64,000 nt of DNA from Faecalibacterium sp. HTF-F (lineage in GTDB: Bacteria; Bacillota; Clostridia; Oscillospirales; Ruminococcaceae): the NCBI RefSeq assembly GCF_023347535.1, contig NZ_CP094473.1, positions 2,170,001 through 2,234,000 of the forward strand. Reading direction: 5' to 3'. Positions 33,500-41,611 of this stretch are shown here, one piece after another. A model generated the notes under the pieces. The model was not told the origin of the DNA and did no database searches. It saw nothing but the letters and a program-made list of their open reading frames with translations. The position numbers and the translations under genes are program-made. Positions within the stretch are counted from its first letter, which is position 1; every line of letters begins with the position of its first letter.

Positions 33500-33661
33500 G
33501 AGCCAAACTTCACCAACTTCGTAAAGTTTCTTTGTGCATAACTAACAATCTTATCCGTTTCTCGTGGAAACTGTTACAATTTGATGACACAATTCCGTCC
33601 ATTTTCATCTGATATATCAATCTTTTGTCAAAAATGATAAATTTCGGAGCTTTTCCTATGC

Positions 33662-33684
33662 TTGTATACAGGCTATTGTATACT
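33662..33684. promoter_or_regulatory. Paired TTGTATAC operators upstream of the GntR gene
   Basis: TTGTATACA (33662-33670) and TTGTATACT (33676-33684), 14 bases centre to centre. TTGTATACAA-like words are typical sites of GntR/FCD regulators (recollection). They lie just upstream of the -35 of the regulator gene. Confidence 0.6.
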
Positions 33685-33697
33685 TCATTCCCATGCG

Positions 33698-33726
33698 TTG
33701 ACAATCTCTTTTGGGCAGGCTAAAAT
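33698..33726 (+). promoter_or_regulatory. GntR gene promoter
   Basis: TTGACA (33698-33703), 17-base spacer, TAAAAT (33721-33726). Confidence 0.8.
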
Positions 33727-33768
33727 AGAAATATCTTATCATCAACTGTATAAATGGAGTGTGAGCAC

Positions 33769-34458
33769 ATGGCTGAACAGCTGCATCCGGAGGACATCTA
33801 CCAGACGTTGGAACATGATATCGTTACGCTGAAGATCAAGCCCGGAGAGACCATCAGCGAAAATCAGCTGTGCAAACGGTTCGGCATTTCGCGCACACCG
33901 GTGCGTGCTGCCCTGCAGCGGCTGGAACAGAACGGCTTTGTGCAGATCATTCCCTGCAAGGGCACCATCGTCACCCCCATCAATCTGGATATCGTGGATC
34001 AGATCGCATACCAGCGCACAGCCGTTGAAAGCATGGTGCTGCGCGATTTCATTCAGGTCTGTTCGCCCAAAGAGTACATCGAGATCAAACACAAATATGA
34101 CCTGCTGGAGGAAATGGCCCAGACCATGACCGACCCGGAGAATGTGGATATCAACGCCTTCCTCATGCTGGATCTGGAAATGCACGCCATCTGGTTTTGC
34201 AGCATGAACAAGTGGTACATCTGGCAGAGCCTGACCAAGCCGCAGCCGGACTACTCCCGCTTCACCCGTCTGGATGTGGTGCGGGCCAACAATGTGCCGG
34301 ATGTGCTCAGCGAGCACCGGGAGATCCTGCGCGTGATCCGGGAAAAGGATGTGGACGCCATTGAACCGCTGATCCGGCATCACCTGTACGGCGGCCTGCG
34401 CCGCATGGGCACCCAGCTGTACGCAGAAAAGTACAAATCCTATTTTACCGGTATCTGA
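33769..34458 (+). CDS. GntR-family (FCD) transcriptional regulator
   Basis: A 229-aa repressor-type regulator. Residues about 10-75 form the winged helix (ENQLCKRFGISRTPVRAALQ, then LEQNGFVQIIPCKGTIVT). The rest is an all-helical FCD ligand domain with the metal-site residues in LDLEMHAIWF (Asp, His), SEHREILRVI and IRHHLYGG. FCD proteins commonly sense organic acids. The start at 33769 has GGAG 10 bases upstream. Divergent from the TRAP operon with TGTATACA sites on both sides, so it most likely controls uptake of the acid it senses. Confidence 0.9.
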   Translation: MAEQLHPEDIYQTLEHDIVTLKIKPGETISENQLCKRFGISRTPVRAALQRLEQNGFVQIIPCKGTIVTPINLDIVDQIAYQRTAVESMVLRDFIQVCSPKEYIEIKHKYDLLEEMAQTMTDPENVDINAFLMLDLEMHAIWFCSMNKWYIWQSLTKPQPDYSRFTRLDVVRANNVPDVLSEHREILRVIREKDVDAIEPLIRHHLYGGLRRMGTQLYAEKYKSYFTGI

Positions 34459-34465
34459 ACCAATG

Positions 34466-34516
34466 AAAAACAGGCGCATCCGCCAGCCTTTCGGCCTTTG
34501 GATGCGCCTGTTTTGT
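34466..34516. terminator. Bidirectional terminator
   Basis: CAGGCGCATCC (34471-34481) pairs with GGATGCGCCTG (34500-34510), followed by TTTTGTTTTTTG on the plus strand and preceded by AAAAA, between convergent GntR and DUF1846 genes. Confidence 0.88.
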
Positions 34517-34528
34517 TTTTTGTATGAT

Positions 34529-36022
34529 TTACTGCTTGTGGTACTTGCGGTCCTCTTCCTCGTAAACGGGGTCACAGGTCAGGTACATTCCCAGCCGGTT
34601 CAGGGTGCTGGTATCCACACTCGAGAGCAGCACAGTGGAGTGCACATCGCAGCCCTTGAGGTTCGGCAGCTGGTGCATGGCCGCTGCGGCCTGCTCATTG
34701 TTGGCTGCAGAGCTGGACAGGGCAATGAGGATCTCATCGGTGTGCAGGCGGGGATTCTTGCCGCCCAGATAGTTGGTCTTGAGGGTCTGGATGGGCTCAA
34801 TGGAAGCCGCACTCACAAGGTCGGTCTCCTGCGGGATGCCGGCCAGCACCTTGAGGGCGTTCATCAGGGCAGATGCAGCCGCACCCAGCAGGGGGCCGGT
34901 CTTGCCGGTAACAACGGTACCGTCCGGCAGCTCAATGGCGGCAGCGGGGGCCCCGCCGGTGCTCTCGCTGCGGGCATGAGCCTGCTTTTCCACTTCGCGC
35001 TGGCCCACGGTCAGGTCGGCCTGATTCAGCAGCAGCTCCAGCTTGTAGCGCTCGGTCTCCTTGACCGTGCCGGTGATCTTCTGCTCACACAGGCACTTGA
35101 AGTAACGGCGCAGGATCTCCTTGCGGGATGCTTCGCGGCAGACCGCATCGTCCACGATGCAGTTGCCTGCCATGTTGACGCCCATATCCGTGGGGCTCTT
35201 GTAGGGGCTCTTGCCCGCGATGAGCTCGAACATGGCGTTCACCACCGGGAAGATCTCAATGTCGCGGTTGTAGTTGACGGTGGTCACGCCGTAGGCTTCC
35301 AGATGGAACGGGTCGATCATGTTCACATCGTTCAGGTCGGCCGTGGCGGCCTCGTAGGCCAGATTCACCGGGTGCTTGAGGGGAATGTTCCAGATGGGGA
35401 AGGTCTCGAACTTGGCGTAACCGGCCTTGACGCCGCGCTTGTACTCGTGGTACAGCTGGGAAAGGCAGGTCGCCATTTTTCCGCTGCCGGGGCCGGGGGC
35501 CGTGATGACCACCAGCGGGCGCTGAGTCTCGATGTAATCGTTCTTGCCGTAGCCTTCATCGCTGACGATGCGGGCCACATCGTTGGGGTAGCCGGGAATT
35601 TTGTAGTGGCGGAAGGTGCGGATGCCCAGACCGTTCAGCCGCTTTTCAAAGGCCTCCACCTCCGGTGCGGCGGCGTACTTGGTCACGCACACGCTGCCCA
35701 CATACAGGCCCACCTCCTGAAACGCGTCGATCAGGCGCAGCACGTCCAGATCGTAGGTGATGCCGTAGTCGCCGCGGATCTTGTTGCTGATGATGTCCTC
35801 GGCGCTGATAACGATGACCACCTCGGCTTGATCCTTCAGCTGAAGCAGCATCTGCAGTTTGGAATCGGGCTGAAAACCCGGCAGCACACGGGATGCATGG
35901 TAATCATCGAACAGCTTGCCGCCGAATTCCAGATAGAGCTTGTTGTCGAACTTCTTGATGCGCTCACGGATGTGCTCCGACTGCATCGAAAGATATTTAT
36001 CGTTGTCAAATCCAATTTTCAT
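34529..36022 (-). CDS. DUF1846 domain-containing protein
   Basis: 497 aa, cytoplasmic, a conserved Firmicutes protein of uncertain function. It starts MKIGFDNDKYLSMQ, which is characteristic of the family, and has a P-loop-like APGPGSGKMATCLSQLYHE at about residue 180. Later blocks are FETFPIWNIPLKHPVN and NMAGNCIVDDAVC. A structure from Streptococcus shows a nucleotide-binding-like fold, but no reaction is established (recollection). The ATG at 36022 follows AAGGAAAC. Monocistronic. Confidence 0.88.
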   Translation of the reverse strand: MKIGFDNDKYLSMQSEHIRERIKKFDNKLYLEFGGKLFDDYHASRVLPGFQPDSKLQMLLQLKDQAEVVIVISAEDIISNKIRGDYGITYDLDVLRLIDAFQEVGLYVGSVCVTKYAAAPEVEAFEKRLNGLGIRTFRHYKIPGYPNDVARIVSDEGYGKNDYIETQRPLVVITAPGPGSGKMATCLSQLYHEYKRGVKAGYAKFETFPIWNIPLKHPVNLAYEAATADLNDVNMIDPFHLEAYGVTTVNYNRDIEIFPVVNAMFELIAGKSPYKSPTDMGVNMAGNCIVDDAVCREASRKEILRRYFKCLCEQKITGTVKETERYKLELLLNQADLTVGQREVEKQAHARSESTGGAPAAAIELPDGTVVTGKTGPLLGAAASALMNALKVLAGIPQETDLVSAASIEPIQTLKTNYLGGKNPRLHTDEILIALSSSAANNEQAAAAMHQLPNLKGCDVHSTVLLSSVDTSTLNRLGMYLTCDPVYEEEDRKYHKQ

Positions 36023-36200
36023 CGTTCGTTTCCTTTTCCTCTTTGCTGTGCCCGGCACACCGCACCGGAACTTTTCCATAACAGAAACAGTATACCACAC
36101 TCAAAAACCGGGTGCAATCCAAAAGGAGGCCCGAGAGGCTTTTTCCAGCAAATGCGGCGTTTCGCCTTATTCTTTGCCCTGTTTTTTGTGAAAATGGTTC

Positions 36201-36230
36201 TTGCCGCCTTTTTGACAACGGGTGTATAAT
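36201..36230 (+). promoter_or_regulatory. Promoter of the GNAT gene
   Basis: TTGCCG (36201-36206), 18-base spacer, TATAAT (36225-36230). Confidence 0.55.
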
Positions 36231-36275
36231 GGAGCTGTTCGGCAAACGTCTTTGAAAACAGAGAGGAAGTCTATC

Positions 36276-37484
36276 ATGAACTCTGTCGAGGATTATACAT
36301 ACCGTTATCTCGAGACCGACGATCTCGATCAGTATAACGCCCTGCTGCGCTATACCTTTCAGGTGACCGAGGAAGAGCTTACCGCCACCGGCTGGAAGGA
36401 CGACGAGATCAAGCAGTCCAAGTTTCCTGTGCTGGAACGCGCCGATGTGCTGGGCTGCTTTGACGGCAAAAACCTCGTCTCACAGTTCGCGGTCTACCCG
36501 CTGAAAATGAACATCTACGACACGGTATATCACGTAGGCTTTGTGACCAGCGTGTGTACCTACCCGGAGTACACCGGCAACGGCATCATGAAGCGGCTGA
36601 TGATCCAGGGACTGACCCAGATGCACAAGGAGGGCAAGAGCTTCGCCCTGCTCTACCCCTACTCCATCCCGCTGTACCATCACCTTGGGTGGGAGATCAT
36701 CTCCAACAAGATCTCCTTCAACATCAAGGACCGGCAGATCCCCACAAAGGTCTCCGCGCCCGGCTATGTGCGGCGCGTCGCATGGGACAACACCGAATTC
36801 CACGAGCTGCACTCGCACTTTGCTTCCATCACGCACGGGTGCCTGTTCCGCAACGCGCTGGCATGGGAAGAATACTGGCGCTGGGATGAGGACGACACCA
36901 ACGTTGCCGTCTATTATAATGTAAAAGACAAGCCCTGCGGCTACATGGTGTACCTCATCAAGAACGACATCATGCACATCAAGGAAATGATCTACCTGAA
37001 CCGCGAGGCCCAGAAGGGCCTGTGGGAGTACATCCATGCCCACGATTCCATGATCGATGAGGTGCACGGCAATACTTATTTCAGTGAGCCCATCGCCTTT
37101 GAAATGGACGACGGCGACATCAAAGAGGCCATCCGCCCCTATGCCATGGGCCGTATCGTGGATGTGGCCGGCTTTCTGGAGGATTACCCCTGCGACCCGG
37201 ACGGCGGCGAGCTGTGCATCGAGTTGGAGATTGCGGACACTCTTCTGCCCTGGAACAACCGCACCTTCCGCATCCGATTTGCAGACGGCGGCTGCAAGCT
37301 GACCAATGCCCCCGCCGAATACCACCTGAAAATGGGCATCGGCACCCTTTCCACCCTGCTGCTGGGCTACAAGACCGCAGAACGCCTGTTTGAGCTGGAA
37401 CGCATCGAGGGCCGGGAGGAAGCCGTGGAACGGCTGGACGATGTGCTGTTCCATAAGATCCCGTACATTTCGGATTATATCTGA
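36276..37484 (+). CDS. Eis-like GNAT N-acetyltransferase
   Basis: 402 aa. The N-terminal GNAT domain shows VTSVCTYPEYTGNGIMKRLM, where the loop after the conserved Pro corresponds to the acetyl-CoA pyrophosphate site (R/Q-x-x-G-x-G/A, here degenerate). A second GNAT-like half follows, and the last 100 residues look like the sterol-carrier-type domain of Eis proteins (ELEIADTLLPWNNRTFRI). The family acetylates lysine or amine groups of diverse substrates, in some species aminoglycosides; no such role can be claimed here. The ATG at 36276 follows GAGAGGAAG. Confidence 0.85.
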   Translation: MNSVEDYTYRYLETDDLDQYNALLRYTFQVTEEELTATGWKDDEIKQSKFPVLERADVLGCFDGKNLVSQFAVYPLKMNIYDTVYHVGFVTSVCTYPEYTGNGIMKRLMIQGLTQMHKEGKSFALLYPYSIPLYHHLGWEIISNKISFNIKDRQIPTKVSAPGYVRRVAWDNTEFHELHSHFASITHGCLFRNALAWEEYWRWDEDDTNVAVYYNVKDKPCGYMVYLIKNDIMHIKEMIYLNREAQKGLWEYIHAHDSMIDEVHGNTYFSEPIAFEMDDGDIKEAIRPYAMGRIVDVAGFLEDYPCDPDGGELCIELEIADTLLPWNNRTFRIRFADGGCKLTNAPAEYHLKMGIGTLSTLLLGYKTAERLFELERIEGREEAVERLDDVLFHKIPYISDYI

Positions 37485-37507
37485 TTCTAAAATTATCTGT
37501 AGTTTTG

Positions 37508-37624
37508 CAGGACAGCAGGAAGTTTCTCCAGCGAATGACCGGGAAGTGGGGCCCTGCCACCGCAGGTGGTGGGGCGGAACCGTGGGTTCCGGGCTGTTCG
37601 CGGAGAAAACTTCCTGCCGTCCTG
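37508..37624 (+). repeat. Structured intergenic element, type 2, copy 1
   Basis: A long closing stem, CAGGACAGCAGGAAGTTT with CTCC, pairs with GGAG and AAACTTCCTGCCGTCCTG. Inside is a hairpin CCCTGCCACC-GCA-GGTGGTGGGG. It lies 23 bases after the GNAT stop. A second copy with a covarying inner hairpin follows metI. Confidence 0.65.
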
Positions 37625-37640
37625 CCGGGTAACTGGATAC

Positions 37641-37672
37641 AGCAAGCCCCCGGGGAGACCCGGGGGCTTGCT
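37641..37672. terminator. Hairpin between GNAT and fruA genes
   Basis: AGCAAGCCCCCGG against CCGGGGGCTTGCT, a very stable stem between convergent genes. T-runs are weak on both sides. Confidence 0.65.
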
Positions 37673-37712
37673 GCGGCTTTATGAAGTATCTCGAATATGG
37701 AGGGAATAGCGT

Positions 37713-39638
37713 TTATTCTGCGTCGGTACGGTTTTTCTTGAGCAGGCTCAGGATCACGGCACCCAGCACGCTGCCCACGGCCAGTGCCACACAGTACAGC
37801 ACCGCGTGGTCAACCACAGGGAACACGAAGATGCCGCCGTGCGGTGCACGCAGAGCGCAGCCGAAGGTCATGGAGAGCGCACCGGCCACCGCTGCACCGG
37901 CCACGCAGCTGGGCAGGACGCGCAGGGGATCTGCTGCTGCATAAGGGATCGCGCCCTCGGTAACGAAGCACAGGCCCATGACGTAGTTCACGATGCCGTT
38001 GCGGCGCTCGTCGGCCGTCCACTTCTTGGGGCAGAAGGTGGTGGACAGGGCGATGGCGATGGGAGGGACCATGCCGCCCACCATGACAGCGGCCATCACC
38101 TCATAGTTGCCGGAGGCAAGGGCTGCCGTGCCAAAGACGTAAGCTGCCTTGTTGAAGGGGCCGCCCATATCAATGCTCATCATACCGGCTACGATGGCAC
38201 CCAGCAGCACCTTGGAGGTGCCGCCCATGGCGTTCAGGCAATCGGTCATGGCCGTGTTGATCATGCCCATGACCGGGTTGATGCCGCACATCACCGCGCC
38301 GAGGATGAGCATACCGCCCAGCGGATAGATGAGCATGGGGCGGATGCCGTTCAGGCTGGCAGGCAGCTTTTCGGTGATCTTTTTCAGCAGCTCAACGATG
38401 TAGCCTGCAGCAAAACCGGCCAGCAGCGCCGCAAGGAAGCCGCCGGAAACACCGGTGGTCTCACCCGCTGCAATGCCTGCAAAGTTGGTGCCGTTCATGG
38501 CCAGCACACCGCCCGCAAAGCCGACTGCCAGACCCGGACGGTCTGCAATGGACATGGCAATGAAGGCCGACAGAATGGGCAGCATGTAACCGAAGGCTGC
38601 GCTGCCCACCGTCTTAAAGAAGGCAGCGACCGGGGTGTTCATGCCAAAGTTGGAGGGATCGATGGTGTAATCGTCCAGCAGGAACGCCAGTGCGATCATG
38701 ATGCCGCCGCCCACCACGAAGGGCAGCATGTGGGAGACACCGTTCATCAGGTTCTTGTACAGGGTGCGGCCAAAGCTGTCCTTGCTGGAAGCATCCTCGG
38801 CAGCCTGTGCGCCGCCCTCGGCGTGGTAAACAGGCACCTCGCCGTGCACGATCTTCTTGATGAGCTCCTCCGGCTTGTGGATGCCATCGTCCACCCGGGT
38901 GAACAGCACCGGCTTGCCGTCGAAGCGTGCGGTCTCCACCTTCTTTTCTGCCGCCACGATGATGCCATCGCAGTTTGCGATCTCTTCTCTGGTGAGGATG
39001 TTCTTGGCACCGTCCGAGCCATTGGTCTCCACCTTGGTGGGCAGGCCCAGCTTGTCGCCGGCCTTGGTCAGGGCTTCCGCTGCCATATAGGTGTGGGCAA
39101 TGCCGTTGACGCAGGCGGTCACGGCCAGAATACGGTAGCCGTTCTGGGGGATCTCCTGCTGGGTGAAGCTCTCCGCACCGAACTGAGCCTCCTCCTGTGC
39201 ATCGATGCAGTCAAGGAACTCTGCCGGGGTCTTTGCGGCCTTCAGCTTTTCTACAAAGTCCTCGTTCATCAGCATCTGCATCATACGGGCCAGCATGTCC
39301 ACATGCAGGCTTCCGTTTTCCGGAGCTGCAATGGCAAACAGCAGGTCGGTGGTGCCGTCGTCCTCGGCATTGTACTGCACCGGGCTGCTCAACCGCAGCG
39401 CCGCCAGACTGGGCCGGGTGACTACATTGGTCTTGGCGTGGGGCACCGTGATGCCGTTGTCCACATAGGTGGAGCCCTCCGCCTCACGGGCATAAAGGGC
39501 CTTTTTGTAGGCTTCCTTGTCCGTGATGTTGCCATGGGTGGCCTGCAGCTCCACCAGACGGCTGATGATCTGCTCCTGATCGGTCAGAGCCTCATCCAGT
39601 GCGATGGACTGCGCGGTGAATAATTCCGTAATACGCAT
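37713..39638 (-). CDS. fruA: PTS fructose transporter, fused IIA-IIB-IIC
   Basis: 641 aa. The IIA domain has its phospho-His67 in GITVPHAKT. The IIB domain has the phospho-Cys in VTACVNGIAHTYMAAE (normally CPTG; here CVNG). The IIC membrane domain begins near residue 300 (MNGVSHMLPFVVGGGIMIAL) and includes the SIDMGGPFNKAAY loop. It imports fructose and phosphorylates it to fructose 1-phosphate. The ATG at 39638 was chosen for the GGGAG 7 bases upstream. Last gene of fruR-fruK-fruA. Confidence 0.95.
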   Translation of the reverse strand: MRITELFTAQSIALDEALTDQEQIISRLVELQATHGNITDKEAYKKALYAREAEGSTYVDNGITVPHAKTNVVTRPSLAALRLSSPVQYNAEDDGTTDLLFAIAAPENGSLHVDMLARMMQMLMNEDFVEKLKAAKTPAEFLDCIDAQEEAQFGAESFTQQEIPQNGYRILAVTACVNGIAHTYMAAEALTKAGDKLGLPTKVETNGSDGAKNILTREEIANCDGIIVAAEKKVETARFDGKPVLFTRVDDGIHKPEELIKKIVHGEVPVYHAEGGAQAAEDASSKDSFGRTLYKNLMNGVSHMLPFVVGGGIMIALAFLLDDYTIDPSNFGMNTPVAAFFKTVGSAAFGYMLPILSAFIAMSIADRPGLAVGFAGGVLAMNGTNFAGIAAGETTGVSGGFLAALLAGFAAGYIVELLKKITEKLPASLNGIRPMLIYPLGGMLILGAVMCGINPVMGMINTAMTDCLNAMGGTSKVLLGAIVAGMMSIDMGGPFNKAAYVFGTAALASGNYEVMAAVMVGGMVPPIAIALSTTFCPKKWTADERRNGIVNYVMGLCFVTEGAIPYAAADPLRVLPSCVAGAAVAGALSMTFGCALRAPHGGIFVFPVVDHAVLYCVALAVGSVLGAVILSLLKKNRTDAE

Positions 39639-39686
39639 GATTTTTCTCCCTTCCTGTATAACTGCAACCCTCTCCGTCACAGAGGG

Positions 39687-40592
39687 TCAGATTTTCTTCA
39701 TCAGTTCGTCGATTTTTTCTTTGGTGGCAAGACCCAGACTGAACGCGGTGGCGCTGCCGCAGGCGGTGCCCAGACGCAGTGCAAAGGAATAGCTCCGGGT
39801 CTGCATCCAGCCAGCCACAAAGCCGGCCACCATGCTGTCGCCTGCGCCCACGCTGTTTACAACCTTTCCCTTGGGGCAGCCGATGCGGTGTACCTGTCCC
39901 TGCTCGTCCACCAGCAGAGCACCGTCCCCCGCCATGCTCACCAGCACGTTGCGGGCGCCCTTTTCCTGCAGGGTGCGGGCCGCAGCAATGATCTCTTCCT
40001 CTGTTTTCAGCACCTTGCCCACGATCTCGCCCAGCTCGTGATTGTTGGGTTTGATGAGGAAGGGGTGATACTGCAGAACATTCACCAGCAGGTCGCGGGT
40101 GGCATCCACCACCGCGCGCACGCCCCTGCCCTGCAGCCGGGCCAGCAGCCGCTCGTAGGTATCCTGCGGCAGGCTCTTGGGAATGCTGCCCGCCAGAATG
40201 AGGATATCATCCTCGTTCAGGCTGTCCAGTTTCTTTTCCAGCTCCTGCATGGCGCTCTCCGGGATGTCGGGGCCCGCCCCGTTCAGCTCGGTCTCCTGCC
40301 CGGCTTTGATCTTTACATTGATGCGGGTCATGCCCTGCTCCAGATGCACAAAGTCGGTCTTCATGCCCTGTGCCGCAAGGCCCCGCTCCAGCCATGCACC
40401 GGTCTCGCCCGCCACAAAGCCCAGTGCCACGCTCCCGCAGCCCAGCTGTGCCAGCACGCCGGACACGTTGATGCCCTTGCCGCCCAGCACGCAGTCCTCA
40501 CCGGCTGCGCGGTTCACCTCGCCTACTTCCAGCGGTGCTTCCAAGCGCACCACATAATCGATGGCCGGATTGAATGTAACTGTGTAGATCAT
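39687..40592 (-). CDS. fruK: 1-phosphofructokinase
   Basis: A 301-aa PfkB-family kinase converting fructose 1-phosphate to the 1,6-bisphosphate. It starts MIYTVTFNPAIDYVV, has GGKGINVSGVLAQLG and the signature SVGAGDSMVAGFVAG with the catalytic Asp. Four-base overlap with fruR upstream, and 48 bases before fruA, so all three are co-transcribed. Confidence 0.96.
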   Translation of the reverse strand: MIYTVTFNPAIDYVVRLEAPLEVGEVNRAAGEDCVLGGKGINVSGVLAQLGCGSVALGFVAGETGAWLERGLAAQGMKTDFVHLEQGMTRINVKIKAGQETELNGAGPDIPESAMQELEKKLDSLNEDDILILAGSIPKSLPQDTYERLLARLQGRGVRAVVDATRDLLVNVLQYHPFLIKPNNHELGEIVGKVLKTEEEIIAAARTLQEKGARNVLVSMAGDGALLVDEQGQVHRIGCPKGKVVNSVGAGDSMVAGFVAGWMQTRSYSFALRLGTACGSATAFSLGLATKEKIDELMKKI

Positions 40593-41344
40593 ACTTCTGT
40601 CTCCTTTACCAGTGTGAACTGTTTGTATTTCGGATTGGGGCAGCGGTTGGTGAGGATGGCACCGCCCTGCAGGTCGGCGATGACCGCCGGGTAAATGCGG
40701 GCAAACTTGGCGTCATCCACAAGGAACCATGTTTCCCGTGCCCGGTGCACCGCTGCCGCCTTGACGGCGGCTTCTTCCGGGTCCGGGGTGGTAAAGCCTG
40801 CTTCCAGCGCCACACCGTTGGCGCCCATGAAGGCCTTGGTGAAATTGTATTGCTGGATAATGCTCACGGTAGGCGCACCCACAATGGCCTCGGTCTGGGG
40901 CCGCAGCAGTCCTCCGGGCAGATACACCCGGCAGCCCTTCTGGGCCAGCGCCCGGGCGTGGGCCACGCCGTTGGTCAGATAGCTGGCCTTGAGGGCATCT
41001 CCGGTCAGGACCCGCACCAGCTCCAGCGTGGTGGAACCGGCATCGATGAACACAAAATCGTTCGCGTTGATGAGCTGCGCCGCAGCCTGTGCGATGCTGC
41101 GCTTCTGCTCCACTGCCAGCGTTTCCTTTGCTTCCATGGTGGGTTCGTCTGCCAGAAAGCGGCTGTCCGGCAGCGTGGCACCGCCATGCACCTTGTTCAG
41201 CTTGCCCTGCCGATCCAGCTCGGTCAGGTCGCGGCGGATGGTGGATTCGCTGGTGTTCAGCGCCTCACACAGCTCCTGCACCGTGACGGTGCGTTTGCGG
41301 TCCAGCTGTTCCATGATCAGGCTGAAGCGTTCTTCTGCCAGCAT
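40589..41344 (-). CDS. fruR: DeoR-family regulator of the fructose operon
   Basis: A 251-aa repressor. N-terminal DeoR helix-turn-helix (TVTVQELCEALNTSESTIRRDL), then the sugar-phosphate sensor domain with DAGSTTLELVRVL and the FMGANGVALEAGFT segment. Fructose 1-phosphate is the usual inducer in this family. The ATG at 41344 has AAGGAG 9 bases upstream, better than the GTG at 41350. First gene of the operon, presumably autoregulated through 10-bp repeats in its promoter. Confidence 0.92.
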   Translation of the reverse strand: MLAEERFSLIMEQLDRKRTVTVQELCEALNTSESTIRRDLTELDRQGKLNKVHGGATLPDSRFLADEPTMEAKETLAVEQKRSIAQAAAQLINANDFVFIDAGSTTLELVRVLTGDALKASYLTNGVAHARALAQKGCRVYLPGGLLRPQTEAIVGAPTVSIIQQYNFTKAFMGANGVALEAGFTTPDPEEAAVKAAAVHRARETWFLVDDAKFARIYPAVIADLQGGAILTNRCPNPKYKQFTLVKETEV

Positions 41345-41422
41345 CTGCACCCTCTCCTTTGGCTTTATTTTTGTTTGACGGTTTGTGACCGTTTGTGCGT
41401 TGTTTTGGTTGATTGCATCTTT

Positions 41423-41488
41423 ATTATAGCAAATACAGTGCCGAAATCAATCACTTTCAGTCACTTTCGTTCATTTTCGTTCACAAAA
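41423..41488 (-). promoter_or_regulatory. fru promoter with 10-bp phased operator repeats
   Basis: Minus-strand -35 TTGATT (41445-41450), 16-base spacer, -10 TATAAT (41423-41428). From 41449 to 41488 run four 10-bp units (plus strand AATCACTTTC, AGTCACTTTC, GTTCATTTTC, GTTCACAAAA), in minus-strand sense TGAnnGAAA-like words one helical turn apart, touching the -35. Confidence 0.72.
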
Positions 41489-41548
41489 AATTGTCTTGAA
41501 ATTTGTGCAGGGAGCACAAAAGCTGGGATACAAGCATTTTGTGCAAAC

Positions 41549-41583
41549 AAAAAAGCCGCCGTGCGTACCAATCGCACAGCGGC
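41549..41583 (-). terminator. Terminator of the orphan binding-protein gene
   Basis: GCCGCCGTGCG/CGCACAGCGGC stem; the minus-strand reading ends in TTTTTTGTTTG. Confidence 0.85.
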
Positions 41584-41611
41584 CGGAGAGAAGGTCTGGT
41601 TCAGGAAAGGC

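Noticed and set aside
36276-37484. Aminoglycoside resistance by the Eis-like protein
   Set aside because: The fold suggests an Eis relative, but the family is broad and nothing in the sequence supports drug acetylation.
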